Positions 19,961-32,044 of a stretch of 64,000 nucleotides of DNA are shown here, piece by piece. Origin of the DNA: Pomphorhynchus laevis (taxonomy: Eukaryota > Acanthocephala > Palaeacanthocephala > Echinorhynchida > Pomphorhynchidae); NCBI GenBank assembly GCA_012934845.2, contig WNNJ02003015.1, positions 26,611 to 90,610 on the forward strand. Direction: 5' to 3'. The translations under genes were made by a program, and so were the position numbers. A model generated the notes under the pieces. The model was not told the origin of the DNA. It did no database searches and was given only the letters and a program-made list of their open reading frames with translations. How positions within the stretch are numbered: the stretch's first letter is position 1; each line of letters begins with the position of its first letter.

Positions 19961-22340
19961 AATTATAGAAAATCTAAAAACAATTATTAATTTTATTATT
20001 TAATTATTAAATTTTGATTTAGCATTATTATGTTTTGTTTATTTTATAATTATATTAAATACGTAGACTCAGTTAGCTGATTTAATTAATCACCAAAGCA
20101 AATTTGTGTATGAATTACAGTAAAACATTAATATTGGATATAATATTAATATCGTATTTAATAATATTAATAATTATTAATACTATTACTATAATATTAT
20201 TAATTAATATAATAATTATAATGATATTATAATCTTAATAATTATTGAAGAGTATTATTTTCCCTTTCCGCCTTTCGTTTGAGTAAAATCATTGATAAAA
20301 TTGTTTGGAGGGTAAAAGAAAAAAATGTCAATTATCCGCGGACTCTGCTCTCACCGTCGGAAGTCAGCCTAGTCTGTGAAAGTCGTTAAGGTTACCCTTA
20401 AGTTATCGATCTCAAGCAAGCGACTTCTGCGACAGAACGGAACAACTGAAGACATGCGATAAGGCGTCGCAACGATCCTCAAAATATACAAATGCACGCA
20501 TCCCCATTCTTATGAACTGGATGCAATTCTGAATATTATTATAATATTAGTATCGTATTTAATCACTAAAGAAAATTTTCGTATGAATTACAGTAAGACA
20601 TTAATCTTGTAATAATAAATATCTAAGAATTATTGGATCCGTATCAAAAAGGGAGAAAATTTTTGTTATTTCGCTATCTTCTGTTAGCATCATCAGAAAA
20701 TTAAAATAACGTTTACTAGGTGAATTGTGAATCCAGTATATTATTGACATTAAAGATCAAATCAATCACGTCCTAAACAAAATCAGCAAAAATGCCTCTT
20801 TAAATCCTGTGGACAATCTTGCAAATCTTCTCGACAATATAATGCATACTCCGGTTTTGTTGTCTACACGATCGTTCAGAAATGACTGATCACCAAGTCG
20901 TTTTTGACCTCAAGAGAGTTCTATAGCCCAATAAAGGCATAGTTTACAAACTATGATCAGGGGTAAACTTGCATCATTTCACGTAAATTTAGTCCACTTA
21001 AATGGTGTAAAGTTATTATAAAAAGTTTGGTATTTCATTTTAAATTAATCGTAAATATTGAATTTCCTGTCAACTATTATTAAAAGCAGTTAAAAGTTGT
21101 GTGAAGTGCATTTTACGGAATTCATTTTGGCTTTTATAAAAGTGAATATAATTAGATGATACATATTTGTAAGTAAAAAGATTGATATTAATATCTATGA
21201 TATCAAATAATATCATAAATATTATTTGATATCAACAATGTAGTTTCCTTTAATAAAAAGTTTCAATTAAAAATACGGATTCGTTTATAGCCAAAATGCG
21301 GCATGTACTTATAAACATTAATAACAAATTATTAAGAAATAAGAATCAGTATAAAAGATATCAGTGGATTAAACAATATTTTACTTACAGATGCTAAGAA
21401 TGTTAATTAAAGTGTTTGGACTGCAGAACTACAGGTAAATCTAAAAACGAGTAGAATATCAGAAGAAAAAAAAGATCAAAAAAATCTTCTAAAAACGACC
21501 AGAAGCATAAAAATGGTCAAATCAAAAGGTCTTTTAAATGAAACAATTGACAACTATTTAAAATGATTAGAAATGCATCATCTTATGAACAGCTGATCAC
21601 CAGTGCAGTCAAATTAATCGTGAGTCAGTAACTGAAATTTAAAAATTTACAAATAAAAATCGATCGTTTTTTTTTGTAAAAAACGATCGTATATTTGTGA
21701 ATTAAATATTTGTAATTTAATATTGGGATCTGCTGTGTTCCGAATAGAGTATAACGATATTCTATTGCAGCATTTTATTACTCTAATACGGCACCACGAT
21801 ACCTTGTACTGTCATAAGTTTACAGCCTGCATATTGATCGAACTGTGATGACCTCTGGCAAAAACAGTCTATGTAATAGTAGGTATTTGGGTTATGCAAT
21901 GAGGAACAAGCTAAAGAATTCAGAATACAAGAAGAATCAAAGGGGTTTATCGCGAATATTATGAGCTGAATCAAGTCCCTAATATTCGGGAATGCTAAAA
22001 CACAATCTTTAATATGAAACTATTTTATTTTGAAACATTCGTTGACATTATAATTTCGTAGTTTTGTTATTTTAATTTAAAATTAATTATAAAATTTAAT
22101 GAATATTAAATATGAACTGAATAGAAACTAATTTAGAATTAGTTAACAAACTGCGTTTTCATGAATATTGATCGAATATCAGTGCTCTTTGTGACATCTA
22201 CAAAATAAATTTAGGAATAGGTATTCAAGAAAAATGAATCAAATCAGATAACTGAGTCGACTATTTAATTATAAAATTGAAGAAAAACGCTAAATTAACA
22301 TATTACGGTATCGGGAAAGGATCAGGCAAAATCAGACAAA
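19961..22340. other. AT-rich DNA with one possible endonuclease scrap
   Basis: Mostly low complexity. At about 20758-20925 (+) a short frame with one break reads DNLANLLDNIMHTP and then DHQVVFDLKR, which resembles the closing SDH motif of APE-type retrotransposon endonucleases. The evidence is thin. The GC-richer stretch 20330-20510 has no convincing frame. The stretch 21780-21980 has only a short minus-strand ORF without domain signals. Confidence 0.35.
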
Positions 22341-22344
22341 ATCC

Positions 22345-23105
22345 TCAATTTTAGCCTTGCCCTTGTATTAAGTAGAAATGGAAAGGCTATATCGAAATAT
22401 ATAAATTAAATTAAATAATTTTGAAATAAATAATTTAAATAATTTAAGTAATTAAATAATTAAATAATTAATTAAATAATTAATAATTTTGTAAAGGTGG
22501 CCTTGTCTTTACAAGATAGAAGCAATAAATTAATATTCGCAAAGCAAAGCATAGCAAATAAAATATTTAAGAGACCATAGTAATCACAAAACCGTTACAG
22601 GTTCAAACGGTCTTAAATGTACTTGTCACATTGAAATGTATTGAAAACAAAATCAAAATTTGACGGCCTTATATACCTAATATATTTACTACATATCGAA
22701 TAAAAATATATGTAATTTTACTTTTAAATTAATGAAGTAAAATACATCAATACGTTTAAGAAAGTAGAAATTTTAATACATTAAATTTACCAAGCTACCA
22801 TATTTGGGTTTATATCAAATAAACTATGTATCAAAAAACGTGTGCGGAGTCCACATACGTTAATTATTATATCAAGGGCTCCATAGACCGAAAATATTTC
22901 TTGAGATAAAGAAAATTAAGCACTAAGTAAAGAAGGTTACGCCCTAAGTAGTGAGGGTAAGGCTATTTTGATCTTTAAAATAGTATTGTTAATGTGACCT
23001 TGTCATTGACAAGATAGAAGGTATAAATTAATATTCGCGGAGCAAAGTCTAGCAAATAAAATATTTGGGATACCACAAATAACACAAAACCGTTACAGTT
23101 AACCC
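22345..23105 (+). repeat. Pair of direct repeats of about 160 bp
   Basis: About 22480-22612 and 22985-23105 share GACCTTGTC/GGCCTTGTC, ACAAGATAGAAG, AAATTAATATTCGC, AGCAAATAAAATATTT and CACAAAACCGTTACAG in order. Related GGTAAGGCTAT/AAAGGCTAT motifs precede both. No ORF. The sequence between them is AT-rich. Confidence 0.6.
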
Positions 23106-23200
23106 ACATAAGAATATAACGAAAAGTCGAAATGCAACATACATCTAACAAAGGTTATTATATTTTACGTATGTTGAAGTTAATTTCAATAATTTAGTAT

Positions 23201-23230
23201 GCCTTTGCCTTATCATCATAAGGCAAAGGC
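23201..23230 (+). repeat. Perfect 13-bp hairpin
   Basis: GCCTTTGCCTTAT/ATAAGGCAAAGGC with a 4-base loop (CATC). It stands out in AT-rich sequence about 100 bp after the direct-repeat pair. No T-run or gene beside it suggests a terminator role. Confidence 0.7.
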
Positions 23231-24409
23231 ACAACACGTTGATCTAAAAGCAGCAAAATTAAAAATCCTGCATTCATCGAATATGCTTACACCATAAGTG
23301 ATGCAAATTATATACACGCATTACGCAACAATAAAAATATTTCAGTTACGGTCGGTAGTCGAAAAAGGTGTGAGTTGCTATGGTAATTGAAATTAAAATT
23401 GAGTGGATGTTTCGTATGATTTTTTCGTTCTGATTATGAGCACATGTTGAAAAGTGAGTAACTCTAAACGCAGTAACAATTAATCACGTCGATGTGTGGA
23501 ATAGTTCACACACATATTGTTGCAAAATTACGGTGACCTCAAACCAATGTTGCAGTACATATAATGAATACAAATAATGGAATCATTGAATGCACTAGTA
23601 ATTCGTTCACCACCATATCAAAACGGTGCATGACGTTTGAAACTGCGTGTATAACTTCGTTATTTGACTGGTTTAGCAAGGAAACATCCGTACAAAGCCT
23701 GTCAAGGATATTAAAATTATAGACTAGCATTCCGTAGATTAAAGTTTAGGCAACGGGTCAGCAGCATCCAGCATTGTGATTGAAACTTCATAAATTCGAT
23801 ATCAAATATATCAAGTCGATCGTTGCATTAGAAAAGCCACGTGATCAAGTTGAAATTGGTCAGCAATTGAAAATCAAATGAACAAATGGCTGCACTAATT
23901 ATGTATCAACAATAGATTGCATAAATTCGATAACGTTTCACGTCATTCCATGAAGATTCGTAAATTCGATTCCACGGATACATTCAGTACAAAGCCTGTT
24001 AAGGATATAAAAGTTGACGTGATTACACTTCTCATTATTTATCCCGATAGTAACTAAAAATTCCCCACGCGTTCGTGTTTGCTTATTATTGTTTGCCATT
24101 CGTGTTGCTCTTTGTAGTCCTTTGATAGGAAAATGCAGTTTATTTGCTATTTCAGTGCATGTGAAGTTATTTGAGTTTTAAGTACCGAGTAGGAATAAAA
24201 GCGTTAAAAAATAAACCATATCAGTCCGGCCAATTAAACCAATAAAATTGCTATAAGTGGAACAAGGTAGAGTTTGTTAAATCTAGAAGAGATAATTAAA
24301 GTAAGAATTAAACAGAATAAAATTTTTTTGTACTAAAATAGGACTGAAACTTTGTACATCACTAACTGTCATGTAACTTGTATTCAGTATATATAAATAA
24401 AATAAGTAA
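23231..24409. other. No gene recognised
   Basis: Short frames only. The 63-residue minus-strand ORF near 23539-23730 has a hydrophobic tail but no domain or splice context. Confidence 0.45.
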
Positions 24410-27400
24410 GGTTTTATTATATATATAATAAAACCAGTAAATAAAGGATTTTATTAAATACAAAAATTCCATGCATAAATATTAAGATAAAATATGGTGA
24501 AAATGGAAAAATGTTATAAAATGTCAAAACTCTTAAACAAACAAGGATAGTTTTAAACAAAAATATAATGAAAACATATTTTTCATATAGGCAAAAATCT
24601 TGCCTATATGTCGTATTCTTATAGTGACAGACAAGGGGGATCAGATCCCTCCAGCCTACATCAGTGCGTCGCATTCGGTCTACAGCCCTCAGGGTCTTTC
24701 ACACACTTGTGGGTTTAGTTGAGGCGTACTATGGTAGATAACCTCGAGACGAAGAGCTTAAGAAATCAAGGTATTTACTCTGGGGGACGTCCTATAAAAA
24801 ATAAGAATAATCTTGAGATAGCCCAGGTACCCAAGAGGCGCATCTGAGCTTTCACAGTTAATGACATATATTGGGTTCGTTTCAGAGCCCATCTAGCTCT
24901 CTTCGGTACATTTTTGAATTAAATTAAGTCTAGTCCGGTCGACCATTTAATCATAATGATACACGTCAACTATTTTACTCGATGTGTAAAAGAAGGGAGT
25001 GGTTGATTGCTCAATATAGAAGAGATGGCTGATATTGCTAGTTTTTTTAGTTTTTTCTTTGTGGCAGGGGTACCAACAAACAAAACCACATTAGTTAGAA
25101 GAGTTGAGATAAGATTGAAAGTAGATAACTGGTCTTTTAATCTTAAACAAAGCGGCTGATGTCTGATACTACATATAGGCATCTGCGGCCAGAAAACAGT
25201 GTTGAGGTACTATCAGCGTATACCACTAGATGTTGATCGCGTTTAAATGTCTTAATGAGTACGAACATTCAGGATATCGGTAACTGATAAATCTCTGCTT
25301 TTAAAGTCACCAAAGCGGAATTGGTTAGGGATATTGAGTGGCTTCATAATTATGTATGGTTACTGACTCCTCCAAAACTTTGTCAGGGCCTATACTGCCA
25401 ATCTAACCAGATGAGTCTCCTTTCAGCAGAAATCTTCTCCTTTAATATATTTTATAGCGAAGACTGAGATGGATTGAGACGAGCAATGCTCGCCTTATCC
25501 CTAATCAGCTGGCACATATATCTAGAGATCCAGTATTCTTTCGAGATGGTCTGCATGATGGAAACAGAGAGATTGAGAAGGCTTAGCATTTTAGGTAAGA
25601 CTTTGGTTTTTGCTAGAGTGGGATTGAATAAACGACTTATATAGGTGGTCGAAAGGATTGAGGTAGCTTGCGAAGAGAAATAGGAATTAAACCGGGACAG
25701 ACTCTCATTTCCTAAGATTGGGAAGAGTCGGATCGAAGTATAGGATAAGGCTACTTTGATTAAATCAAAGTGAAAACTCCTCCTCAGCAGCGTGTCTTCT
25801 TCTAACCACCAGCGAAGTCATGCGAGGAGGACAAATGTTGTCGTGACTGATCAATACAGATAGTCGTTAGCACTCACCTCTCATGTAACAGTAGTATGTC
25901 GAGTGAATTTGTTTTTGTGCTCGTGGTTTATTCATAAGATACACTTTTCTAGATCTGCGAAGTGCTGCGTTATTTCAATGACCAGTTATGTCGTTGAAGT
26001 CACCAAGTAACATGTCATAGTCGCTACCCAATATGCGGTCCAGAAGGTCACGATTATTGTGAATCACTCCCGGCCGAATATATAGGCTATACTGATGTAT
26101 ATGACCGATACTTCCAGAGTGTTAGCGCTGAACAAGATATGGTTGGACAAAAATAATTTAAAAGAAGAGATGATCTTAAATGGCATTTAACTAAGGTTAA
26201 AAGACCTTGAGAAGAAGAGGAGTGAGGTGGGGTTATGTACAGAGTAAAGTGCGAGGCATGTGCTTTGGAATAAATAGAGTAATGTCTTGGGGATACCGGA
26301 TAAGTCTAGTTTCCTGAACGACTATAACGTATGCATCTCGACCAGATAAAATACAAAGGGCAGAAGCACATCCTGAATTCCACTGAATGATGTTCAGTGA
26401 AAACGGTATGGAATTACATTCCATGCAAGGGTGTTACTAGGAGTTACTTTTCAGAAGGGTGCTTCCTTTCCTTAGTTAGGCCAGAGGGGGAACGTTGCCC
26501 TTCCGACCTCCGGCTATACCAGCGGTATCGCTAGCCATTCATTGGCTGAAGTAAGAATTATCATTATTTCCCACGATCATCAGAGCTGCTCCTTTCTTTT
26601 TTTTATTTTCTTACGCTCTCGGTGAAGAGCGTTTGTTTGAAGATATTGTCGGTACTAAATCAGTCGTTGGAGATTTAAAAGGCGTTGGTCAAGTGTTGAA
26701 TCATAGCATGTATCGATTTCATTTGCTGCGAAATTTGTAGTTCGATAAACTTTAGAATATCCTACGTGGATGAAGGTGCGTTGCTTGTAACTGCGTTCAC
26801 TCCTCGTTGATCGTTGGACGATTTCCATGCGTTGGAAGAGAATCTTTGCAGGTAATCTTTAAAAAATGAGCACTTTCTAGCCCACACAGGGTGCGAGAGT
26901 GAGCATTTTGAACAGCTGGGAACTGCTTTGCATACATCGAGATGATCCGGAATCATCGATGAGCAAACTCTGCATATTTTATCGTTTTTTTAATGACGAC
27001 CACGAATGTCCCCATTAATAGCACTGATTGCAGTGGGGAACGTCATATTATCTCCAGCAATCACGGAGAACCTAACGTTAAACCCCATAAAAGGGTTGCA
27101 ACATGAATTAGCCAAGATTTACGCGGTGTCTAAATTTGTGTTTACGAATGCAATTGGTAGTGGGTGTTGTTTCTCCTCTTAATCGTTCGAATGTCGTAGA
27201 GGTTATGCTCCTTCTGTAATCCCTTAAATCGTTGTTTCTAAGGCTGTAAGAATATTAGTAATTTTTACTGTTGCCTGTATTGACTTATAGGATATGAAGC
27301 CCAGTCCTTTAAACGAATTCCTTCCATATAATAGGCATTCCTTAGCTAAGTCGGGCGATGAGAAGGAAATCCGCTAAATGTTTCCGACTTTTTTTGCGAA

Positions 27401-27570
27401 ATTAATTATTCTATTGGGTGAGTATTTCTTAATAAATGATCTAAGAAAACGATTGAAGTTTTCCTTAGAGTCCATAGGAACCGTTGGAGATATTATTAGG
27501 TTCATAGCCTTCTTGATAGGAAGGAGTTTTTCCGAAAAAGTTAAATTACTAGAAAAACTCAATTTACCTT
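24410..27570 (-). mobile_element. R1/Jockey-like non-LTR retrotransposon, copy A, decayed
   Basis: Reading right to left: a gag-like N-terminal part (27374-27562), a zinc-knuckle fragment (26762-26956, CSKCSLSHPVWARKC), an APE endonuclease start (26233-26424, LNIIQWNSG and VIVVQETR), a GDFND endonuclease motif near 26010, a QPIP linker near 25310-25400, and RT sequence at 24970-25260 with a damaged YAD-S core. Frames are broken throughout. Compared with copy C, about 600 bp covering most RT motifs are missing between the DLSVTDILN block (near 25275) and the YADD region (near 25220). The 3' end is probably in the AT-rich stretch 24410-24760. It is about as divergent from copy B as copy C is. 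Confidence 0.75.
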
Positions 27571-28306
27571 GTTTGCTTTAGAGAAAATAGCTTGTTTCTC
27601 CATGTTCGTTCAGTTGTTTGATCCTCCCTATGTTAACGCTACTGCACATTTCTGTTTTTGTTTAGCTTTTCCTTTTCGGTCTTTATTTGTGACTACAATT
27701 AAAACAAATATAACCATATCACATTCATCCTTGCTCGTTTAGATAATTGTCTAGCATGTACTGAAGTTTCTGTTTTACTCTTTTTGCTACTGGTCGGACT
27801 TTAATATTGCGATCCACTCGCAATGTATGTTGACTTAATCTTTTGACAGATGTGACTTACTTATTTGTCAGTGTTTAATGTGACTCGACCGAAGTATTTT
27901 AAATTTCATAACTTTTATAAATTAGCCTTTTAGACGTGGATCTTCATCATTGTATCTTTGATCCGTAACTATATTGCTGTAATTTTCCACCCTTGGTGAG
28001 TTAGCGCTCCACCAATAAAATGACATGTAGAGTCGGATTCGACGGTGAAAGTCGCAAAATATCTATACAGGTAAATGAAGCATTCATAATCTCGTTTTAA
28101 GCATCATAATGCACGACTTGTTTCATTTTACAAAGGAAAACTTTTGACATACGATAACAAACGAATTTTCTCTGAGAATGTTTTTACCTAAGTAGAATAA
28201 TGCAAAATAGTTTCACTACAAAGATTAGTGATTTGAAGCCTTCCGAAGTGATAGCTTTTCAGACAACTCACACGTGAGGGGTTCAGCCGTTTTGTGTCGT
28301 ACGATT
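27571..28306. other. Between R1-like copies A and B
   Basis: Mostly unrecognised. On the minus strand near 27740-27830 a short frame reads VRPVAKRVKQKLQYMLDNYL, which could be a scrap of a Ty3/gypsy RT N-terminus. It lies on the wrong side of the gypsy fragment at 28307-28517 for a simple element, so I do not press it. Confidence 0.35.
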
Positions 28307-28517
28307 CTACGTTAAATCATATTTCTTGATTATGTCTAAGAAACGATTGAGATTTTTGTCCTGATCAATTTGTGTACGACCACAAACGATGACATCATCA
28401 ACGTAGCTGAATACATCGAATAACCTCACGTTTTCGATAATTCCTTCAATTGTTTGCTGAAAAGCAACTACTGTATTATTTAGAATGAACAGTACCTTCA
28501 GAAGCAGATCGGCTGTC
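28307..28517 (-). mobile_element. Ty3/gypsy-type RT fragment fused to ORF2
   Basis: About 70 residues: FILNNTVVAFQQTIEGIIEN, then FSYVDDVIVCGRTQ, then DKNLNRFLDIIKKYDLT. The spacing of N-A-x-A-F-Q, Y-x-D-D-V-I-V and the K-Y-x-L-T end is that of gypsy-class RT, not of non-LTR RT. It follows the R1-like linker without a stop or frame change. It ends at a TAG, and I cannot follow the gypsy element further. Confidence 0.65.
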
Positions 28518-29776
28518 AATAGCTGACAGACACGAGAAGATAGTGGAGCGACGGATTTGGAAGTGCCCGGAAGAGGCCCCCAGGCGTTGAGAATATCTGT
28601 GACAGATAAGTCTCTACTCCTGAAGACTCCCCAGGGCGGGATTGGTTGCGGTGATTGTGTGGCTCCATAATTGTGTAAGGATAGTGACTCCGCTAAAACT
28701 TTATCAAGGCCTATACTACCGATCCAGCCCAAGGCCCTATCCTTCCAACAAACAAACTTCTCCTTCTTGAATATCTTCCAAAAGGAAGACTGAGAAGGGT
28801 TCAAACGAGCAATATTCGTCCTATCCCTACTCAGCTGGAACCTATATCTAGTGCTCCAGTATTCCTTCGAGAGGGTTTGTCTGGCGGAAGCAGAGAGATT
28901 AGGAAGGTTCAACAATTTAGCTAGGACCTTGAATTTTGTCGGAGTGGGATTGTATAAGCGACCTTTATAGGTAGTCGATAAAATCGCGGTAGCTTGCGAA
29001 GAGAGGTAGGAATTAAATTTGGATAAACTCTCATTACCAATTCGGGGGAAGCGTTGGATAGCTGCCTGGAAGAAAGCCACTCTGATCGGGTCAAAGTGGA
29101 ATCTTCTACGAAGCAGTGTATCCTCTTCTAACCGCCAACGAATTAGATCATGAGAGGTGGACAGATGTTGTCGCGACTGCTCCGTACAGAAGGGTTTTAG
29201 CAACCACTTCTCATGGATCAGTAATAAGTCGAGGAGTGAATTCGTTGATATGCAATGAAAGGTGGGTGAGGGTGGTTTATGAATAAGATAACCGTTCCTG
29301 GCTCTGCGGAGTGCTGCATTAATCCAACGACCAGTTCTGTCGTTAAAGTCACCTAGTACCATGTCGTAGCCGCCATCAATTATACCATCCAGTAGAGCAC
29401 GGTTCTTGTGGACCTCCCCTGGACGGATGTAGACATTGGCTAGACTGAGGCGTTTACCGTTCTTAACGAGTGAAACTACCAATCAAGACAGGGCTGAACA
29501 AGAGTAATTTAGCAGGAGGGAAGATCTTAGGGAGCACTTAACTAAGGTCAAGAGTCCTTGAGATGAAGAGGAGTGAGGTGGGGTTATGTACGGAGTATAG
29601 TGTGAACAAATTTGCTTTGGGATAAATCGAGTAATGTCCTGGGGGAGACGAATAGACCGCGTCTCCTGAAGGACTATAACATCTGCGTCTCTTCCAGATA
29701 AAAGTCTAAGGGCAGAAGCACCTCCCGAATTCCACTGAAGAATATTCAGTGAAAAAGGCTCGGGTTTACTCACCAT
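28307..29776 (-). pseudogene. R1/Jockey-like copy B, ORF2 (endonuclease, broken)
   Basis: ORF2 begins at 29776 with MVSKPEPFSLNILQWNSGG and VIVLQETRS (APE endonuclease motif I), then loses frame near 29490. It resumes at 29482 with ANVYIRPGEVHKNR, MVLGDFNDRTGRW and LLDLLLIHEKW, followed by a catalytic-site relic STSHDLIRW. A linker of about 150 residues with YGATQSPQPIPPWG and SVTDILNAWG follows, as in copies A, C and D. After VCQLLTA (about 28518) the non-LTR sequence stops and an unrelated Ty3/gypsy RT scrap continues in frame. The expected RT of the family is thus absent. ORF1 lies 32 bp upstream. Confidence 0.8.
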
Positions 29777-29808
29777 TGTGGTAGATCAGTTGGACGGGAG
29801 CAGCCAAC

Positions 29809-30999
29809 CTAGACAGAACTAGGTGCAAGAGGGTCACCCCCCTTGCCACTAGACCCATCCGAGGCCGGAGCCCCCTGGGCAATATCTTCATTTCCCCTCG
29901 TTGTATTCTTTTCCTTCAGCAGTCGCCCGACCTTCAGTGGTGGGACTTTCGGAGCGGAGGCGCCGCGTTTTTTGCTGGACTGCAATACTGAGGCCACCGG
30001 TTCTGGGGCCGCACCCAAGAGAGATGAAACTAACTGTTTGATCATAAGCTCCATGGAGGCAATAGTTTCGGTTTTATTCTTGTTTATAATCCTCATCAGA
30101 TCAGCATCAGACATTCTACCATCCACGATGACAGGACCTTTTGCTGCATCCACGAAGGAGGATTTCGGTTGATAGGGAGTGACAAAACTCTTTTTGTAAT
30201 CTTTAAACACCTGGCACCTTCTTGACCAGGCGGGGTGTGCTCCCTTGCAATTCGAGCAGACTGGGGGAGCAGCACATTTTTCCCCCAATAGCAAATGATG
30301 ACAGGACTCATTACCACAAACCCCACAGTGAGGTGTGGCAGAACATGTAGATTTCCAGTGGCCCCACTTGTGACAACCCCCGCAATGAGGGTAAGTGAGG
30401 TTGTCCTGTTCAACCAGCTGGAAGGAAAGGTTGTACCCTAGGAACGGGTTACTTCTACTATTTGCCAGAAACTGTGCTTTGTTCAATTCAGCGGAGCAGA
30501 AAGCGATAGGGAGGTCCGAACCATCCCTTCCCTTTAGTTGTCTTAAATTCGTTAAATCATATCTTTCCTGAATCAGTTTAAGATCTTCCTCCTCCATCTG
30601 AGGAGGGAAGTTAGAAATTTTAATAGTTGCCAAGATTGGCTTCAAAGTAATTGTCCCAATATCCTTCATATGAGCCCCAAAGTACTCGTTAAATTCTTTT
30701 AAAATGTCGTGGCTCGTGAAAGATACTCTTAGAGAGTTATCAAGTACTTTAACCGAGTTAAATATAATGCGATTGTTACGTTTCATTGCAAATTCCCGAA
30801 GAAATGTCTTGAAAAGGCAATGCTTTTCTATCGGTTTGATTGCCGTGATTATCGCGAGATTTACTAATTTAGGTACTGGAGGGAGTAACCCCTCTTCATT
30901 TTGAGAATCACAAACGTAACTTACTTTGTTTTGCTTGTTAAAAGATGAAATTGTACCTGAAAATGTTGAATTCCCTTCGAAATTGGAGGAATTTTGCAT
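29809..30999 (-). CDS. R1/Jockey-like copy B, ORF1 (gag-like)
   Basis: A 396-residue intact frame. Residues about 60-200 hold an RRM-like or gag-core region (RIIFNSVKVLDNSLRVSF; TIKISNFPPQMEEEDLKLI). Three zinc-knuckle-type clusters follow: CGGCHKWGHWKSTC, CGVCGNESCHH...C and CSNCKGAHPAWSRRC. The C-terminus is Lys/Pro/Ala-rich. In Jockey/R1-class elements this protein binds element RNA and targets it. It lies 32 bp upstream of ORF2 on the same strand, the usual order. It is the best preserved ORF of this family in the window. Confidence 0.85.
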   Translation of the reverse strand: MQNSSNFEGNSTFSGTISSFNKQNKVSYVCDSQNEEGLLPPVPKLVNLAIITAIKPIEKHCLFKTFLREFAMKRNNRIIFNSVKVLDNSLRVSFTSHDILKEFNEYFGAHMKDIGTITLKPILATIKISNFPPQMEEEDLKLIQERYDLTNLRQLKGRDGSDLPIAFCSAELNKAQFLANSRSNPFLGYNLSFQLVEQDNLTYPHCGGCHKWGHWKSTCSATPHCGVCGNESCHHLLLGEKCAAPPVCSNCKGAHPAWSRRCQVFKDYKKSFVTPYQPKSSFVDAAKGPVIVDGRMSDADLMRIINKNKTETIASMELMIKQLVSSLLGAAPEPVASVLQSSKKRGASAPKVPPLKVGRLLKEKNTTRGNEDIAQGAPASDGSSGKGGDPLAPSSV

Positions 31000-32044
31000 C
31001 GTTTTTGTGCCTTGAAGTCTAAACGAAATTTATCGGAAAAAATCTTTATCTAAACAGTTTAATGTTGGAACATCTGGAAACTCACAGATTACCAAACACT
31101 GTGAACATAACTTCTTTTTCTCGTAGCGGCAACTAGTGATAGACACTTTGTTAATGAATTTAATTAAATATACGATACTGACACGCTTTATCGATAAGCA
31201 CATCAATGCATGGTAGATGATACACGTTGAGATAAGTATATTATTCACAATTCGCAAATAATCGATGCACAACTAATATTTTGGATTATGACGCACTACA
31301 TGAACTTGAATTCGAAAGGGTTATGCACTTGGACGAACAATCTGGTCTCGTAATAGTTGGTTTATTTCGTTTTGAATAAAAATTTTTTGAAAGTTGAGAA
31401 ACGGCGGGAGTCGGTAGATACAGGTTTCAAACGCAAATCATCTATTGAAAATAGTCTCTAAGATTCAATCTTTGCTGACGATAATGTTGCAATGGATATT
31501 GTGTATGTTGATCCGCTGAGATTTATTTTAATCGACTTATTCAGTAGTCAGAACTCTTGTCCCAATATACAATCAACACAATTTGTCGACATCATGAAAT
31601 GTAACGTCATCATAAGACCCTTCGTTTACTATAAGTTCGAATTGTTCCACTTTTGCGAGCAAGTATATTGTTTGACGCCATCGTAACTAAAAAAGAGTCC
31701 CTTGTCACTGAAGAAATATGAAATACCATTACGGCATATGAGTGAATGGAATTATTTGTACTTCCAGTATCGATTATAGATTTTATTTCACGACATCCAA
31801 CGTGTTTTGGAAAGAGTACATGCTTATCTGTATTTATTTAGTTTAAAATAACCATTGAGCTAATGTGCTTTGATTTCGATCGACCGAACTTACCACACTC
31901 ACGACACTGAGATGTAGCACTACAATTTCGACGAAAATGTTTTGACAGTCCCCACAGAAAAACAAGTGCACGCTTGGATATGACTCATAGCTGCAGAAAT
32001 AATGGTGTTTGATTCATTAAATTATTGGATTTCAGTGTGATCAA
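31000..32044. other. Between R1-like copies B and C
   Basis: May include the 5' UTR of copy B on the minus strand. Short frames only (for example 31030-31272 and 31492-31686). No domain recognised. Confidence 0.4.

Noticed and set aside
27740-27830. Gypsy-like RT N-terminus on the minus strand
   Set aside because: Only about 30 residues and in the wrong order relative to the gypsy fragment at 28307.
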